From positions 2,191,773 to 2,255,772 of the forward strand of contig NC_081332.1 of the NCBI RefSeq assembly GCF_022539665.2: a stretch of DNA of 64,000 nt, in the 5' to 3' direction. The notes beneath the pieces were generated by a model. The model made no database searches, had not been told where the DNA came from, and saw only the letters and a list, made by a program, of their open reading frames with translations. Positions 52,434-62,808 of the stretch are shown piece after piece; within the stretch, counting starts at the first letter, position 1, and the number at the start of each line of letters is the position of its first letter. The position numbers and the translations under genes are program-made. This stretch comes from Daphnia carinata (taxonomy: Eukaryota; Arthropoda; Branchiopoda; Diplostraca; Daphniidae).

Positions 52434-52459
52434 ATGTCGGCACAATCTGTCGATTCCAG
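52434..52459 (+). CDS. Candidate first coding exon of an unidentified + strand gene
   Basis: A good Kozak-like context (gagaccATGTCGG) opens nine codons, MSAQSVDS plus a split codon, which run into a perfect splice donor, CCAG followed by gtaagc. The ~230 bases before it are GC-richer than the neighbourhood and could be a 5' UTR. I could not join it in frame to any exon downstream: two nearby acceptors tested (53483 and 53558) lead to stops. It may be a chance match. Confidence 0.3.
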
Positions 52460-53733
52460 GTAAGCTCCATCATATTTTTTTATTTTTTATGCGCTCCAAT
52501 GTGTTGAACAACGCAGTGAAAACAGTTGATTAGATGCGAGAGTAGATTTGCGGTTTGAAGACGCACAACAACAACAACAACAAAGAGGAAATCCAATTGA
52601 GTTGTGTCATCAAACAGCCTACTTTATGACGTTGTTATACGCCAAACGTCATCAGTAAGACACATTGTGCGCTGCTGTCAATCGATCGCGGCATAGCATT
52701 GTGTACACAACGATCGATAAGCAAGCACCGAATCAAAGGCCCGTCCAAGTTTACATCGATGCAAACCCACGCAGCATGAAGAAACGATGGCATACAACAA
52801 CAACAACACAAAAAAAAGAAAGACAGAAAGATATGGACCAACAAAAAAAAAAAAAAAAAAAAAAGGGAGGGCATTTAGCGTAAAATAATTGGCAAGCTGC
52901 AAACAACGTGCCAACACGCTATTCATCTCGTGCTGTCCGACGAGACCAAAATAAAAAAATAAGAAAGAGATGATAAGACAGACATCAAAGAAAGGGGCCG
53001 AAACCAATCAGCAAGTATGTTGCTCTTTAGACCAAAGAGGCAAAGAGGAAATCGATCCATTTCCTCGATGACACGCCTCAACAGCAATATGAAGCCTCTT
53101 CTCTTTTCATAACATATTTGACCAGCAATTTTTCTCCCTTTTTTTTTGGTAAAAAAAAGGTAGAACGAAGATACATCTCTACCCCTCTACTCCTCTTTCC
53201 ATCACCTTAACAAACACAGGACGCGTTTCCGGAAAAAAAAAAGAAAAGCAAAAGTTCGATCCCGCGTCCTATCAACCTTGTCCTCTCTGATGTCCCACCC
53301 CTTTCATCACATTTTCCATAGCGTCAGCGACGATCCTGACTCCACCCCCCCCCCCCCAACACACACTCACACACTGGCTAAACTTCTTGCTTTCCCAGCC
53401 AGAAATAATTGACTCAAATATTGATTTCCACGTAAAAGACGCCGGTCTTTCTTTAAGAAAAACCTTTTTTTTTTGTTTTTTTCTTTTAAAGAGTTCCAAA
53501 GCGTTCTGGACCAGCATTTAACATCGCATCAAATATACATGACCGTCCGTGATGCAGTTCAAGTTCATGACCAAACTACTAAATCTAAAGGACACACACG
53601 AACACGGTCCGTGGCGTGTCCTGACCATTTTTTTTTTTTACAACCTCCTCTTTTCTTTTGGTTTTTTTTTTTTTAAAGAAAACACTTTGAACAGCGAAAC
53701 AAGCCTTAAAAGAAATCTAAAAACAAAGCGAAC

Positions 53734-53762
<29 letters not shown>
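53734..53762. repeat. A29 homopolymer downstream of the acidic exon
   Basis: It lies about 90 bp past the donor at 53850 on the minus strand, reading as U29 in the RNA. Confidence 0.9.
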
Positions 53763-53764
<2 letters not shown>

Positions 53765-53850
53765 AAAAGTCAAGATGTGCATTCAACCCACTTTGCAACG
53801 GCAAAGGGTTTTCGTGCGTGTGATGATGAGATGAATGGAAACCGTCCTAC

Positions 53851-54534
53851 CTGGTTGTGGTGAAGTAATGGGGCGTGATGGAATCTCGTTCATCGAGCGG
53901 GTACAGTAACGGAGTGGAGAGCGTCTCCGATGCATAATCGAAGAACGTTTCCTCGGTAGATGGACCCGGTTGGTCCACGACGGTAATAACAGGCACTGGT
54001 CGGTTAAAACGCTGCACGATCCTCCTATCGGTCAACAGTTGCGACACGACGCACTCGCCGTGAAACGATCGCGAAGAAGCACAGGCCGTCGATGGCGATA
54101 CATCGCCATCGTCGTCGTCCTCACTTTCGTCCACCCCAGTTTGATTCTCGTCTTCCTCATCGTCCACGTCGGCCGACGTGTCTTCATCGTCCGTCGCTGA
54201 ATCTTCCGCATCTTCCGATTCGCCAATCGATTCATCGTCCTCATTATCACATTCGGCCGAATCGTTCAAATCGCACTTGACTTCACCATCGCCATCGCCA
54301 TCGCTCGGCTCCGCTCCGCCTTCAATCCCGGCCAACGTGATTGCATTCCCGTCTCCGGCATCCGATGCGAGCGAAGCCGGAGCAGCAAGTCGGGCCGTTT
54401 TGGCTCGACCCAATTTGCGACGGACGGCATAGTGACGTCGATGCCGGTAGTTGGTCGTCATCATGTCCGTGTCGCACGGATAATGCGGACAGCCCTGAGC
54501 AGCATCCGATTCGGCCTCCATGGCTGTGCTGCCG
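53851..54534 (-). CDS. Acidic-region exon, unidentified; possible alternative 5' exon of the DGK
   Basis: A 684-nt exon on the minus strand has a convincing acceptor (CT-rich tract, then aatcttag) and a donor CCAG|GTAGGA. It encodes about 227 residues with ATG at 54521-54519 (MEAESDAAQGC...). A basic block (HRRHYAVRRKLGRAK) is followed by a strongly acidic Asp/Glu region and a C-terminal part with VPVITVVDQPGPS and YPLDERDSITPHYF. The frame is also open to the acceptor, so it can be internal. It starts and ends in the same phase as the acceptor of DGK exon 2 and the donor at 58935. I do not recognise the protein. It is either an alternative N-terminal part of the kinase, spliced across about 30 kb, or part of another minus-strand gene. 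Confidence 0.6.
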
Positions 54535-55779
54535 CTAAGATTTTTGATATCGAGAGAGAGAGAGAGTTTGACTTAATCTTTGGCATGTAACAACCAGGCG
54601 AACCGGAGTGCAAACCAACCCAATGCAAAATGCTTTATTTTAAAACCATCACCAAAAAAAAAAAGCTGTGCGAATGAATGAGATTGCGAAACTGCTGGTA
54701 CACGACATCCCTTCTGTCACCAAACGATTCACATTTTGTGCTGGGGGGGGGGGGAGGGGGTCAAACGGGCAACATCCAAAATCTTTTTAAACAACGTCCG
54801 TAGATTTCATTTGTTTTGCCACAACCATTTCGAGATGCCCATCGAAACAACCAATGCCCCAAACCGAATCCATATTTTGGCTATATCCTTACGACCATAT
54901 TCGGCCTGTGAAACTCAAAGTCAATAACGACTCCATCTTTCTTTTTGTTGTTTTTTTTTTTGTTTTTTGTTTTTTCTTCTTCGGACGGTTTTTGCTGTGA
55001 TCTCGAACGGACGTGAGGAAATTGTTTAGAAAAGAAACAAATAAAAATGTCCTCCTCGCAGCCGCTACCGTCAATCAGCGCGACAACAGATAGAAGCCTG
55101 GACAGAGAAGGACCTCGGCGAAAAACAAAAGAAACAGTAGCGTTAAAAACAAAAATAAAAAGACACGGTGCCAAATTTCAGCTGTTGGTTCTATATTAGA
55201 ACTGTGCCGAGGTTGAGCTCCACTGTCGCCAAATCGACTTGCGAACGCAAAACTTCCCCTAAGGAACCCGTTGCACGTTTCAAAAACCGGAATCAGGTGA
55301 TGTTTTGAAATGAAGAAAAAACAAAAAAAAAAAAAAAAAAAAAAAAAGGGCGGCACTGATGTCGTGAAAAACAAAAAATGAGATACAGCACGTCTGCAAA
55401 ACAAGTTTCGATTCGTCTTATACCACATCACCTATCACATACACAACTGTGTATTACACACTATGCCATAATATGGCCAGGTAGCATGTTGAAGGGTGTA
55501 CACTTCATAAGAGGACACCAAGGTCAAACGGCGGAGAAGAACACAATGAAATATAAAATATTTAAAAGAAAAAAAAAAAAAACACACACACACATGTGTG
55601 AACGAAGAGCGTTCGGACACGGATGAGAGAGAGAGAGAGAGAGAGATAGGTATGAACGACGCCGATTCCGGCGAGTGAATGGTTAGCTGCCGTATTCCCT
55701 CCCACAACCTCGTCCGCTGGAAGCAAACCTCCCCCCCACCCTTCAACCGATCGACGCTGGCGACGTCTCAAACTAGTCT

Positions 55780-55788
<9 letters not shown>

Positions 55789-55828
<40 letters not shown>
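55789..55828. repeat. (CT)20 microsatellite
   Basis: About 20 CT units after a C run. A TG repeat follows at 55928-55948. Confidence 0.9.
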
Positions 55829-55829
<1 letters not shown>

Positions 55830-58448
55830 AAACACATACACAAGGCCTTGCCCCTTTGGTCTCATGCTCTCTATTCACGTCATACTTGCAACCACACACG
55901 TCTTTTTTCGAACTGATGGATCGGCTCTGTGTGTGTGTGTGTGTGTGTCTCTCGTCTGCCAGTGCCAATAACCCAAAGGCACGTCCCAATCAAATTGACG
56001 CGCATTGAATAGACTCGCCAGCATAAGTGATATAAATTATTCATGCAAAAATTAAATTAAAAAAAAAACCAGTTGATGCATTCACTTATTTATCAATTCA
56101 AGATTTATTTTTTTTTTGGCAAAAACGGATTTGCGTATAGGCAAAAAACGTGACAGTTGGATAAGGGCTAAAAGTCGGGAAAACCTGTTGAGGACGAGCC
56201 CACCCCTCGAACGTATGCGTTTGAGCCCCACCTCAGGAACGTTATTATTGTTTTATACGTTTCATTAAGTACCGTCCGTTTTTTTTTCACTTTCCTCCAT
56301 CAATATCAATTACGTTTAATTCATAAATAAAAAAAAAAGAGGGGGAGAGAAAAAATGAGTCATACCCCATTAACGGACGGTTTCGAGATTCAAATTCCAC
56401 TTAATTAAACCAGGAAAAAAAGAGATTAATTCAAAAAAGGATGGCCATTCCCAAAACGAGTTTTAAAAAAGGGAAAGTGGCAGAACAACTCACTGGTTTC
56501 TTACACGTATAATTATTTTAGTTTTTTTTTTTGGCAATCCAACAAAGAGGACTTTGAAAGGCTACCATGTGAGAACGCAAACCTTTCGCTTTCCGTTTCG
56601 TTTTTTTTTTCCCTTTCATTTTAATCTGGATTTTCGACACGCAGACAATTGAAGATCGTCTACCGTTCTTAATCTAAAGAAAGAAAAAAAAAACAGCCGT
56701 TAGTCGGTTTACCATTTACGGATCGTTATCGCTGAAATTCTTTGGTTTGCGTCAATAATAAAAGAAAGAAAAAAAAAAAAAAAGGAACCGCAAAACACTG
56801 TTAGTTCGTGTCGGTTTGCCCTTCAATATCTAATGCAGTGAAACGACTATTCAACCAAACGAAACAAGCCAACTTTTTGCCCCGCCAATGGGTTTACGTC
56901 AATATAACCGATCTTCCGTGTACTGTAGTACATCCATTACCTCTACGCGTTGATGGGTACTTTTCGAGCAACATGCCATCTGTTGGAGGGATCAGGCAAA
57001 TCATGAAGCATTCAAAAAACTAAATCAAATGGCAAAACAACAACAAGCCTAAAAAAAAACAAAAAAAAACAAAGGGGAATGCGATAATATACATGCCATT
57101 CAGCGACTGCCACACGAATATCGATTGAAAAAAAAAAAGGGGGAAGGTCGTTTTCATTAGCCAAGCAACGTCTAATCCGTTCGTAATCCTAATTGTTTTG
57201 ATCTCCAATACGAGAAGAGCAGTGGGGCGGGGGGGGGGTATGCAAAATGGAGAGAATGCCACTTAGCAAGACGAGAACGTTCATTAAGGATAGCCGACAC
57301 GTCATCGCCCTTTGCTTAAAACAACACGCTGGCTTTTTTTTTTTTTTTTTTTAGAGATCTAATAGTAGACACTAAGCAATTTTTTTTTGTTCAAACAATT
57401 CGATGATGCGAACCGAAAACGTAATGTGATACAAACACACACATGCGCATCTTTGGTATCGACCATTTATATATCGATCGCTATAGAATGATTTTTTTTT
57501 TTTTTTTTTTAGAATTGCGAATGAGTTTTTTTTTTTCGAAAAAGTTCAACTTTCGACTATTGGTGTAAATGCATTCACGCGATTCAATATGCGAACCATG
57601 TCAAAATCGAAACATGAATGAAAGTACGTGGGATTTCACACAGCCGGTGGACTTGCAGCAATTGAATAAATAATTCTCCACGTCATCAGTGTGGAACTAT
57701 TTTTTTTTTCCCTTCCTTATGCCATCTGCTATCTTCAACATGCATCTGCTTAGCGTCGCCCACAAACATTTCAAGAACAAACGACTGGAATGCTTCTCAA
57801 GGCTGCACGTACAAGACGGAAACATTCATTCTCTCACAGTTGCAGCTCCGAGCAAGTGCATTAAAAAAGAAAAGTAAAGAGACATGGCAACGGCGTTGCT
57901 AAAAACAAATTTATGGAAATCTACTTGAAAATATTTTGAATATTAGAAACAAAAAAAAAAATGCCTTTAACCGTGGGTCACCCATAGTGAATCAAAGGCA
58001 AACGTAATATGAAAACGTTTAGACTCTCAGTCGCTTCGGAATTCACTCAACGGTCCCACGAGAAGGTCAGTTTACATGGTCGGACAAAGCGAGAAGTTCT
58101 TATGTTGGTGCTAATAAATTAAATTGAACCTCTCAAGTCGAAACAGTCACTTCGTGAAGTCGTGTTAAACTATGCAAAATTCAAAAGTCTTTAAATTCAA
58201 CAACTTCAAAAAGAAGGAAAAAAGAATTTCTTCCACCGAATAAACCAAGCAGGTTTCCATGAAATGGCACAAATTCTCGAGAAGGGATAGCATTAAATGG
58301 TCTGAAGACTGAAGCAGGATTGCTATTCATAACTACAAAAGTCGAAGGTTTCGCGCCACCACTTCTAACAAATACCAGTTGTGTTATTATAATTCACAAC
58401 GTGACACAAAAGAAAAAAAAACTTTCGTTTTCCCGTTCGCCATTTTGC

Positions 58449-58518
58449 ATGACGGACTCGACAAGGTCAACAGCTATTAAATTCAAGCAGGAAACAGAAA
58501 TTCCTCAGAGAGCAGGTG
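58449..58518 (+). CDS. Candidate first coding exon, + strand, unidentified
   Basis: ATG at 58449 opens 23 codons (MTDSTRSTAIKFKQETEIPQ...) that run into an ideal donor, caggtg|gtaagt. The peptide has normal composition and an IKFKQE sequence resembling a SUMO-acceptor context. I could not identify the protein or find the next exon, and the minus-strand exon at 58935-59084 lies close by. Low confidence. Confidence 0.25.
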
Positions 58519-58934
58519 GTAAGTAATGTTAAGAAAGCAAACGCAGAGGATTGCTACTTTGGTAATGCATCGACTGCATCGACAAGTGTAAACAATTATG
58601 CCAGATGCCGAAAAAGAATATTCTGTCGGTCGGTTTGGAATAAAAATTGTCAAAACGAATCAAACCACAGCCCAGTCTGGGGAAACGAAACAGCTGACTA
58701 ACCCATACACAACCACATTGCGCGAAATCATCGTGTGTTGATCCAGGAAACACATGCTTCAAAGGAAGCAGTCAAAGTTTTCATGGGGCACAGTAGCAAC
58801 TAGCTACCTTAGACTTTTAAAACGGTCACTACTGAGTGTTGAAATGCAGGATGCATGAAAATCAAGCATCAGCATCAATATTTTGAGCAAGCAATACTAA
58901 ACTACAAAAGCAAAGCCAAAATGTCAAGACTTAC

Positions 58935-59084
58935 TTCTTTACAGTGGAAACTTGATGAAGAATGTGGGTGTTGTCATTTGAGATTGCATCTACGAATATT
59001 TCTTGGCCTTTAGGAACATTTCCATTTCCATCTTCCAACATAGCAGGCATCCAAAGCCCTGTCATGGTCACGGAACTTCCTTTC
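58935..59084 (-). CDS. Orphan internal exon with canonical splice sites
   Basis: A 150-nt exon on the minus strand lies between a strong acceptor (aatctgtttcag) and an ideal donor (aagaa|gtaagt). It encodes about 50 residues, including KGSSVTMTGLWMP, NVPKGQEIFVDAI and HILHQVSTVK. It is phase 2 at both ends, so it can join the exon at 54534 in frame. A vague likeness to OB-fold strands (GSSV...KGQE) was noted but is not enough for a name. The upstream exon that feeds it was not found. Confidence 0.5.
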
Positions 59085-60114
59085 CTGAAACAGATTGGAC
59101 AAAACATTACTATAATATAATAAAAAGTGATAGATGCACGAATCCTTAGAGCAATTATAGAAAACCCAAAAACAGGCAAACCCTGTTAAAAATACATGTG
59201 GTGTACGAGAGTATACTCAAATACACCCAGTGGCAAAAATAACCTTCATTTGCAACACTATTTCCAGTGCTGCTCTGAAGGCCATCATTGTTAATAAGCA
59301 CATGGATTTGAATTAAAAGTTTAGGTATTAGCATGCTGAACACACCTTTCTTAATACATGAAATCAATATTAACATTGGAAAAATTCCGATTTTCATGAA
59401 AAGAAATTCCGATCTACGTGAGGTGTGTTTAGTTTACTTTTAAAAAAATCATCTGTTCATGCAAAATCGTAAATCATACCAGGAAGCAATTGGTGTGTCA
59501 TTCTACAAGTAGTTGGCAACAATCAGATCATAACTTTTATGGAGGATTCTTCAACTAAACTGACTGGAGATCGACAACTAAAGTACTTTAAACGATACAT
59601 TAAGAACAATAACTTCTCCACATGACTGAGGCTGAAGGTAAAACAACATTCAACACCATCACTTGTCGGAAACTGACAAACGTGTTTTCTTTTGCCACCA
59701 CGCATACAATACCATCTATCGCGTGGAATTGCAACTCTAGCGGTAAAACGTACCACTGTGGCTGCCCACATGCGGTAACAAAGTACAGTACTCAAACTCT
59801 TGAACAAGCGTGAGAAAAATATTTTCAGCCATGCAATTCATTGCGTTCACGAGATTTCAGTTAGATGTACTGTACCTTAGCTTTTTTACCGATTTCAATA
59901 TTGGGCCAAGTTCGTTAGGCGTTGTCGGCTAAGTCTTTAGATTTCTGTTGGCCCCTTCTCGTACTGCCCTAAACAAATTCATCGTGCAACGGACATTGTT
60001 CCAGAATTGGATATTCAAATTCAGCACAGTTAAGGGGATATGGGTGATCGAGGGAATAATTTATGAAATAAAAAAGCGATACATTTTTAAATTATGTATG
60101 AGCAAGGGATTTCA
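59085..60114 (-). other. Non-coding gap downstream of TUT1
   Basis: About 1 kb between the orphan exon and the TUT1 stop codon. Minus-strand frames exist (for example 59523-59807) and a GTACGT donor follows cagccacagtg near 59752, but no exon could be supported. It should also include the TUT1 3' UTR. Confidence 0.45.
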
Positions 60115-62808
60115 TCATTTTAACTTGTACTGTAAGTTGTTCGCAATCAAATGATTTTCAACAGATTTACTTAAACAACGCCGAAAATCTTTCACCAGTT
60201 TCAAAAAAAATGTTTTAGTACTAACGGTATTTCCGAAACGTAGGCTAACAACTAACGGGTCCACGTCATAACTCATTGAAAAATTGACAACAGCAAATGG
60301 CGTTACATTTTCAGGTGACGTACAGGACAGCAATGACGTAATAGCTCTTTCGCGATCGAGCACAGATTTGGCATTTTCACTCACAACTTGGCTAGCTAAC
60401 TCTTCGCGTTTGTTAGTACAGACATCAAATGGTACAGTCATTAAATAATTAGTCCTCCATTTCAAAAGAGAACCATTTTCGTCTTGAATAGAGAAATTGG
60501 AATCAATTTTTTTATGTTTCTTTTTAATTTGGGTATTTTCTTCAAATTGAATACCATAAGAAAAACTAAATAAACTACCTACAAATTGGCCAACGGACCG
60601 AACCAAGTTTTCCGCTTCTTCAGGACTAGTCCCATCGTCAATCGGTTGAAATCTGAGAAACACTGAAGACTCGAGAGGAGATTCAACGACTTTGGCATGG
60701 GACAGTTTCGTTTTTACGGTAGTTTTCAAGAGATCTAAAACATCGGCTTCTTTTTTTACATCCAAAATCCTTACGCAGGTATGCTCCGCGGATTCGCAAA
60801 GGGACTGGAACAACTCAAAATGCCGAAAATTAAAACATACGTTGAAATCGAGTTCGAACGGGTCTTGAACAGTCAACAAGCTCAATTTCAAAGGAGGTCT
60901 TAAATCACGGTTTTCATCGTTGCACGGCAGTTCTTCTTTAGCAGAAATAGCAGAATCTTTAAATTCAATTTTAGGTACAAGTTTCCCTTGAAGCGGGCAC
61001 ACAACCATTTCACTCGCATTGAGGTTCCGATAATAACGAAAAAACCCAATCAATAAATCAATAATGGTTATCTGAGATGCGATGTTAACTGATTCTGTAA
61101 CAGATGGTACTTTGTAACTTATGTTCCATCCATTGCAGGACATCCGTTCTTCAACTGACACTGCGCTCTGTAACGATTCCACATTTGGGATAAGAGGGGG
61201 GTCAATTTGTTGTAAATAGTATACAGCCATAAGAGTCAAGGCATAACTCGACAAGGATGATTCAGGAGAACTAATCAAACGATGACTCTTCGCCCAGAAT
61301 TTTAGCGCGTACAAATAAGGTCTGATTCGGACATCCAAGCTTTGCAGGGCGAACAACAGCTTCGAGTTTTGGACGCCGATGATGTTATTACAAGTGAGAT
61401 CGCACTTAATTCCTGTTGGAGAGTGGACGAATTTTAAAACTGGTATACGTGCGTGGGAGACGACGAACAAATCGGATACGTCTGGATGACGGCGTATGAT
61501 GTGAGATGCTCGGCGGAGAACGTCAATCACATGTTCCCGCTGTTTTTCCAGCGTTTCTTCTTGAGACGAAAATGGCTCCCTATCAGAGGACACACTGTCA
61601 TCTATAAAAAGATGAAAATAATTACGTTTACCAGTATAAAAAATGAAGAAAAAATTTTCTAATTTACAATTTTTAATTTCTAAGTTCAATACAAACAAAG
61701 CTTCGTTTCATACTTGTCGGAGTTTCCATGAAGATGTCAAGATCTGATTCACCACGAAAAGCTAATCCAGAAACAGACGATCCAAACAGGTGAAGTCGGC
61801 AAGATGGAAATTCGAGTGACAACCATTCTTCTAGCGTTGAGATAATCTGTGTCTGTCGGCACTTTTCTTCTTTTGTGACTTCCAAGACTGTGGGCAGCGA
61901 ACGAAGCTGTTCGTCAATAGACATCTCAGGATCTGTTTTCATGGATTCTTCCAATGCATTTTTAAAAATTTCTATGTGATTCGTCACACCATCTAGAATA
62001 GAGTGAAATATAGGAAAAAAGTATATTAGTTTGATTAGATTGCCAACAGAAAATTTGATTGACATGTACAGATTCTAATAGCCTGACGCCTCTTCCTACT
62101 AACACTAACACCTTACGAGTTAGGACGAAGACATCGGACATGCCCCTGAATCGGTAGTAACGGAGCAGTAGATTACGGAAATAAATGGAGAACTAATGAT
62201 ACCGTAAATTTACGTAGGTTAGATTACGAAACGTCTAGGATAAATTGATGAAATTAGTAAGCTTAAAATAAACCTTTTGGTGTGGTTGTTTGATGCTGAA
62301 CGGCTCTTCGTGGACGAACCACAATTACACTTCCTTCAACATGGTGAGAGCTTTTCAGTGCTGCATGGGCCTGCTTTCTTTAAATAAGCCAATTTTATAA
62401 TAAACTTTGAATAGCACTACAGTTCATGCTGAATCCACTAACCTTGACTTGAACTGCAACAGTGCTCGGTTTTCTGTTTCATATCTTTGGATGGCAACCA
62501 CTTGTCCAAAGCTTTTAAAATGTTCCAGCAATGTTGCATTGTTAACTGAAGTTGGAATTCCTATTCATTTTGTTCCGAGACACATTTTAACAATAATATT
62601 GAAATATCAGAATGCTCAAATAACTACTCGCTGTATCTTTAAATGTCTCACCTGTAACATAGACTCCTTCACTGCATGCTTGTCCCTCTATTCTCTTTTT
62701 TGTTTTTACTTGGTTTAACAAAGAGATATGCTTTTTCCCCTTCAAATGTTGTTCCATGCTGCTTCGATCCACCCTGATATTGCAAACAGCACACAACTGT
62801 TTTGCCAT
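60115..62808 (-). CDS. TUT1: TUT1/Star-PAP-like terminal uridylyltransferase
   Basis: Five minus-strand exons, 62808-62652, 62560-62443, 62377-62274, 61992-61714 and 61601-60115, join in frame (2145 nt, 714 aa) over introns of 91, 65, 281 and 112 bp. The order matches TUT1: a U1-type C2H2 zinc finger (C6, C9, H21, H27), an RRM at about 48-125 (VYVTGIPTSV, ALLQFKSR), then a nucleotidyltransferase core with GS at 197-198, the DLD pair at 210 and 212, and a third aspartate near 287 (GIKCDL), followed by a PAP-associated segment (SYALTLMAVYYLQ, LLIGFFRYYR). TUT1 adds uridines to U6 snRNA and can polyadenylate selected mRNAs in the nucleus. The long proline-rich insertion of the mammalian catalytic domain is missing. 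Start 62808 places the finger at the N-terminus; an in-frame ATG at 62853 is possible. Confidence 0.88.

Larger units (their letters stand above)
28701..53850. other. Gene-poor 25-kb stretch dense in homopolymers and microsatellites
   Basis: I find no exon of a recognisable protein family in this stretch. The open frames are short, mostly translations of A, T, GA or CA tracts. Runs of ten or more A are very frequent on the plus strand, while T runs of that size are clearly fewer; C and G runs of 10 to 38 are scattered. If the exon at 53851-54534 belongs to the kinase gene, this stretch is a giant intron of that gene, and the A bias would be a U bias in its RNA. Otherwise it is intergenic. Confidence 0.6.
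54535..58934. other. Non-coding stretch between the acidic exon and the orphan exon
   Basis: It contains CT, TG and A tracts (for example 55789-55828 and 55928-55948) and AT-rich unique DNA. Apart from the small candidate exon at 58449-58518 on the plus strand, no coding signal is supported. It would be an intron of about 4.4 kb if the two minus-strand exons belong together. Confidence 0.5.

Noticed and set aside
53484-53630. + strand peptide FKFMTKLLNLKDTHEHGPWR as an exon
   Set aside because: It looks protein-like, but the acceptor context is poor, no donor follows before a T run, and phase does not fit the candidate exon at 52434.
56195-56250. tRNA/SINE-like stretch (gcgtttgagcccc)
   Set aside because: A partial B-box match only. 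No cloverleaf, A box or 3' tail could be supported.
58935-59084. Asparaginyl-tRNA synthetase OB-fold exon
   Set aside because: Only a few residues (GSSV, KGQE) resemble the family, and none of the strongly conserved synthetase motifs could be found nearby.
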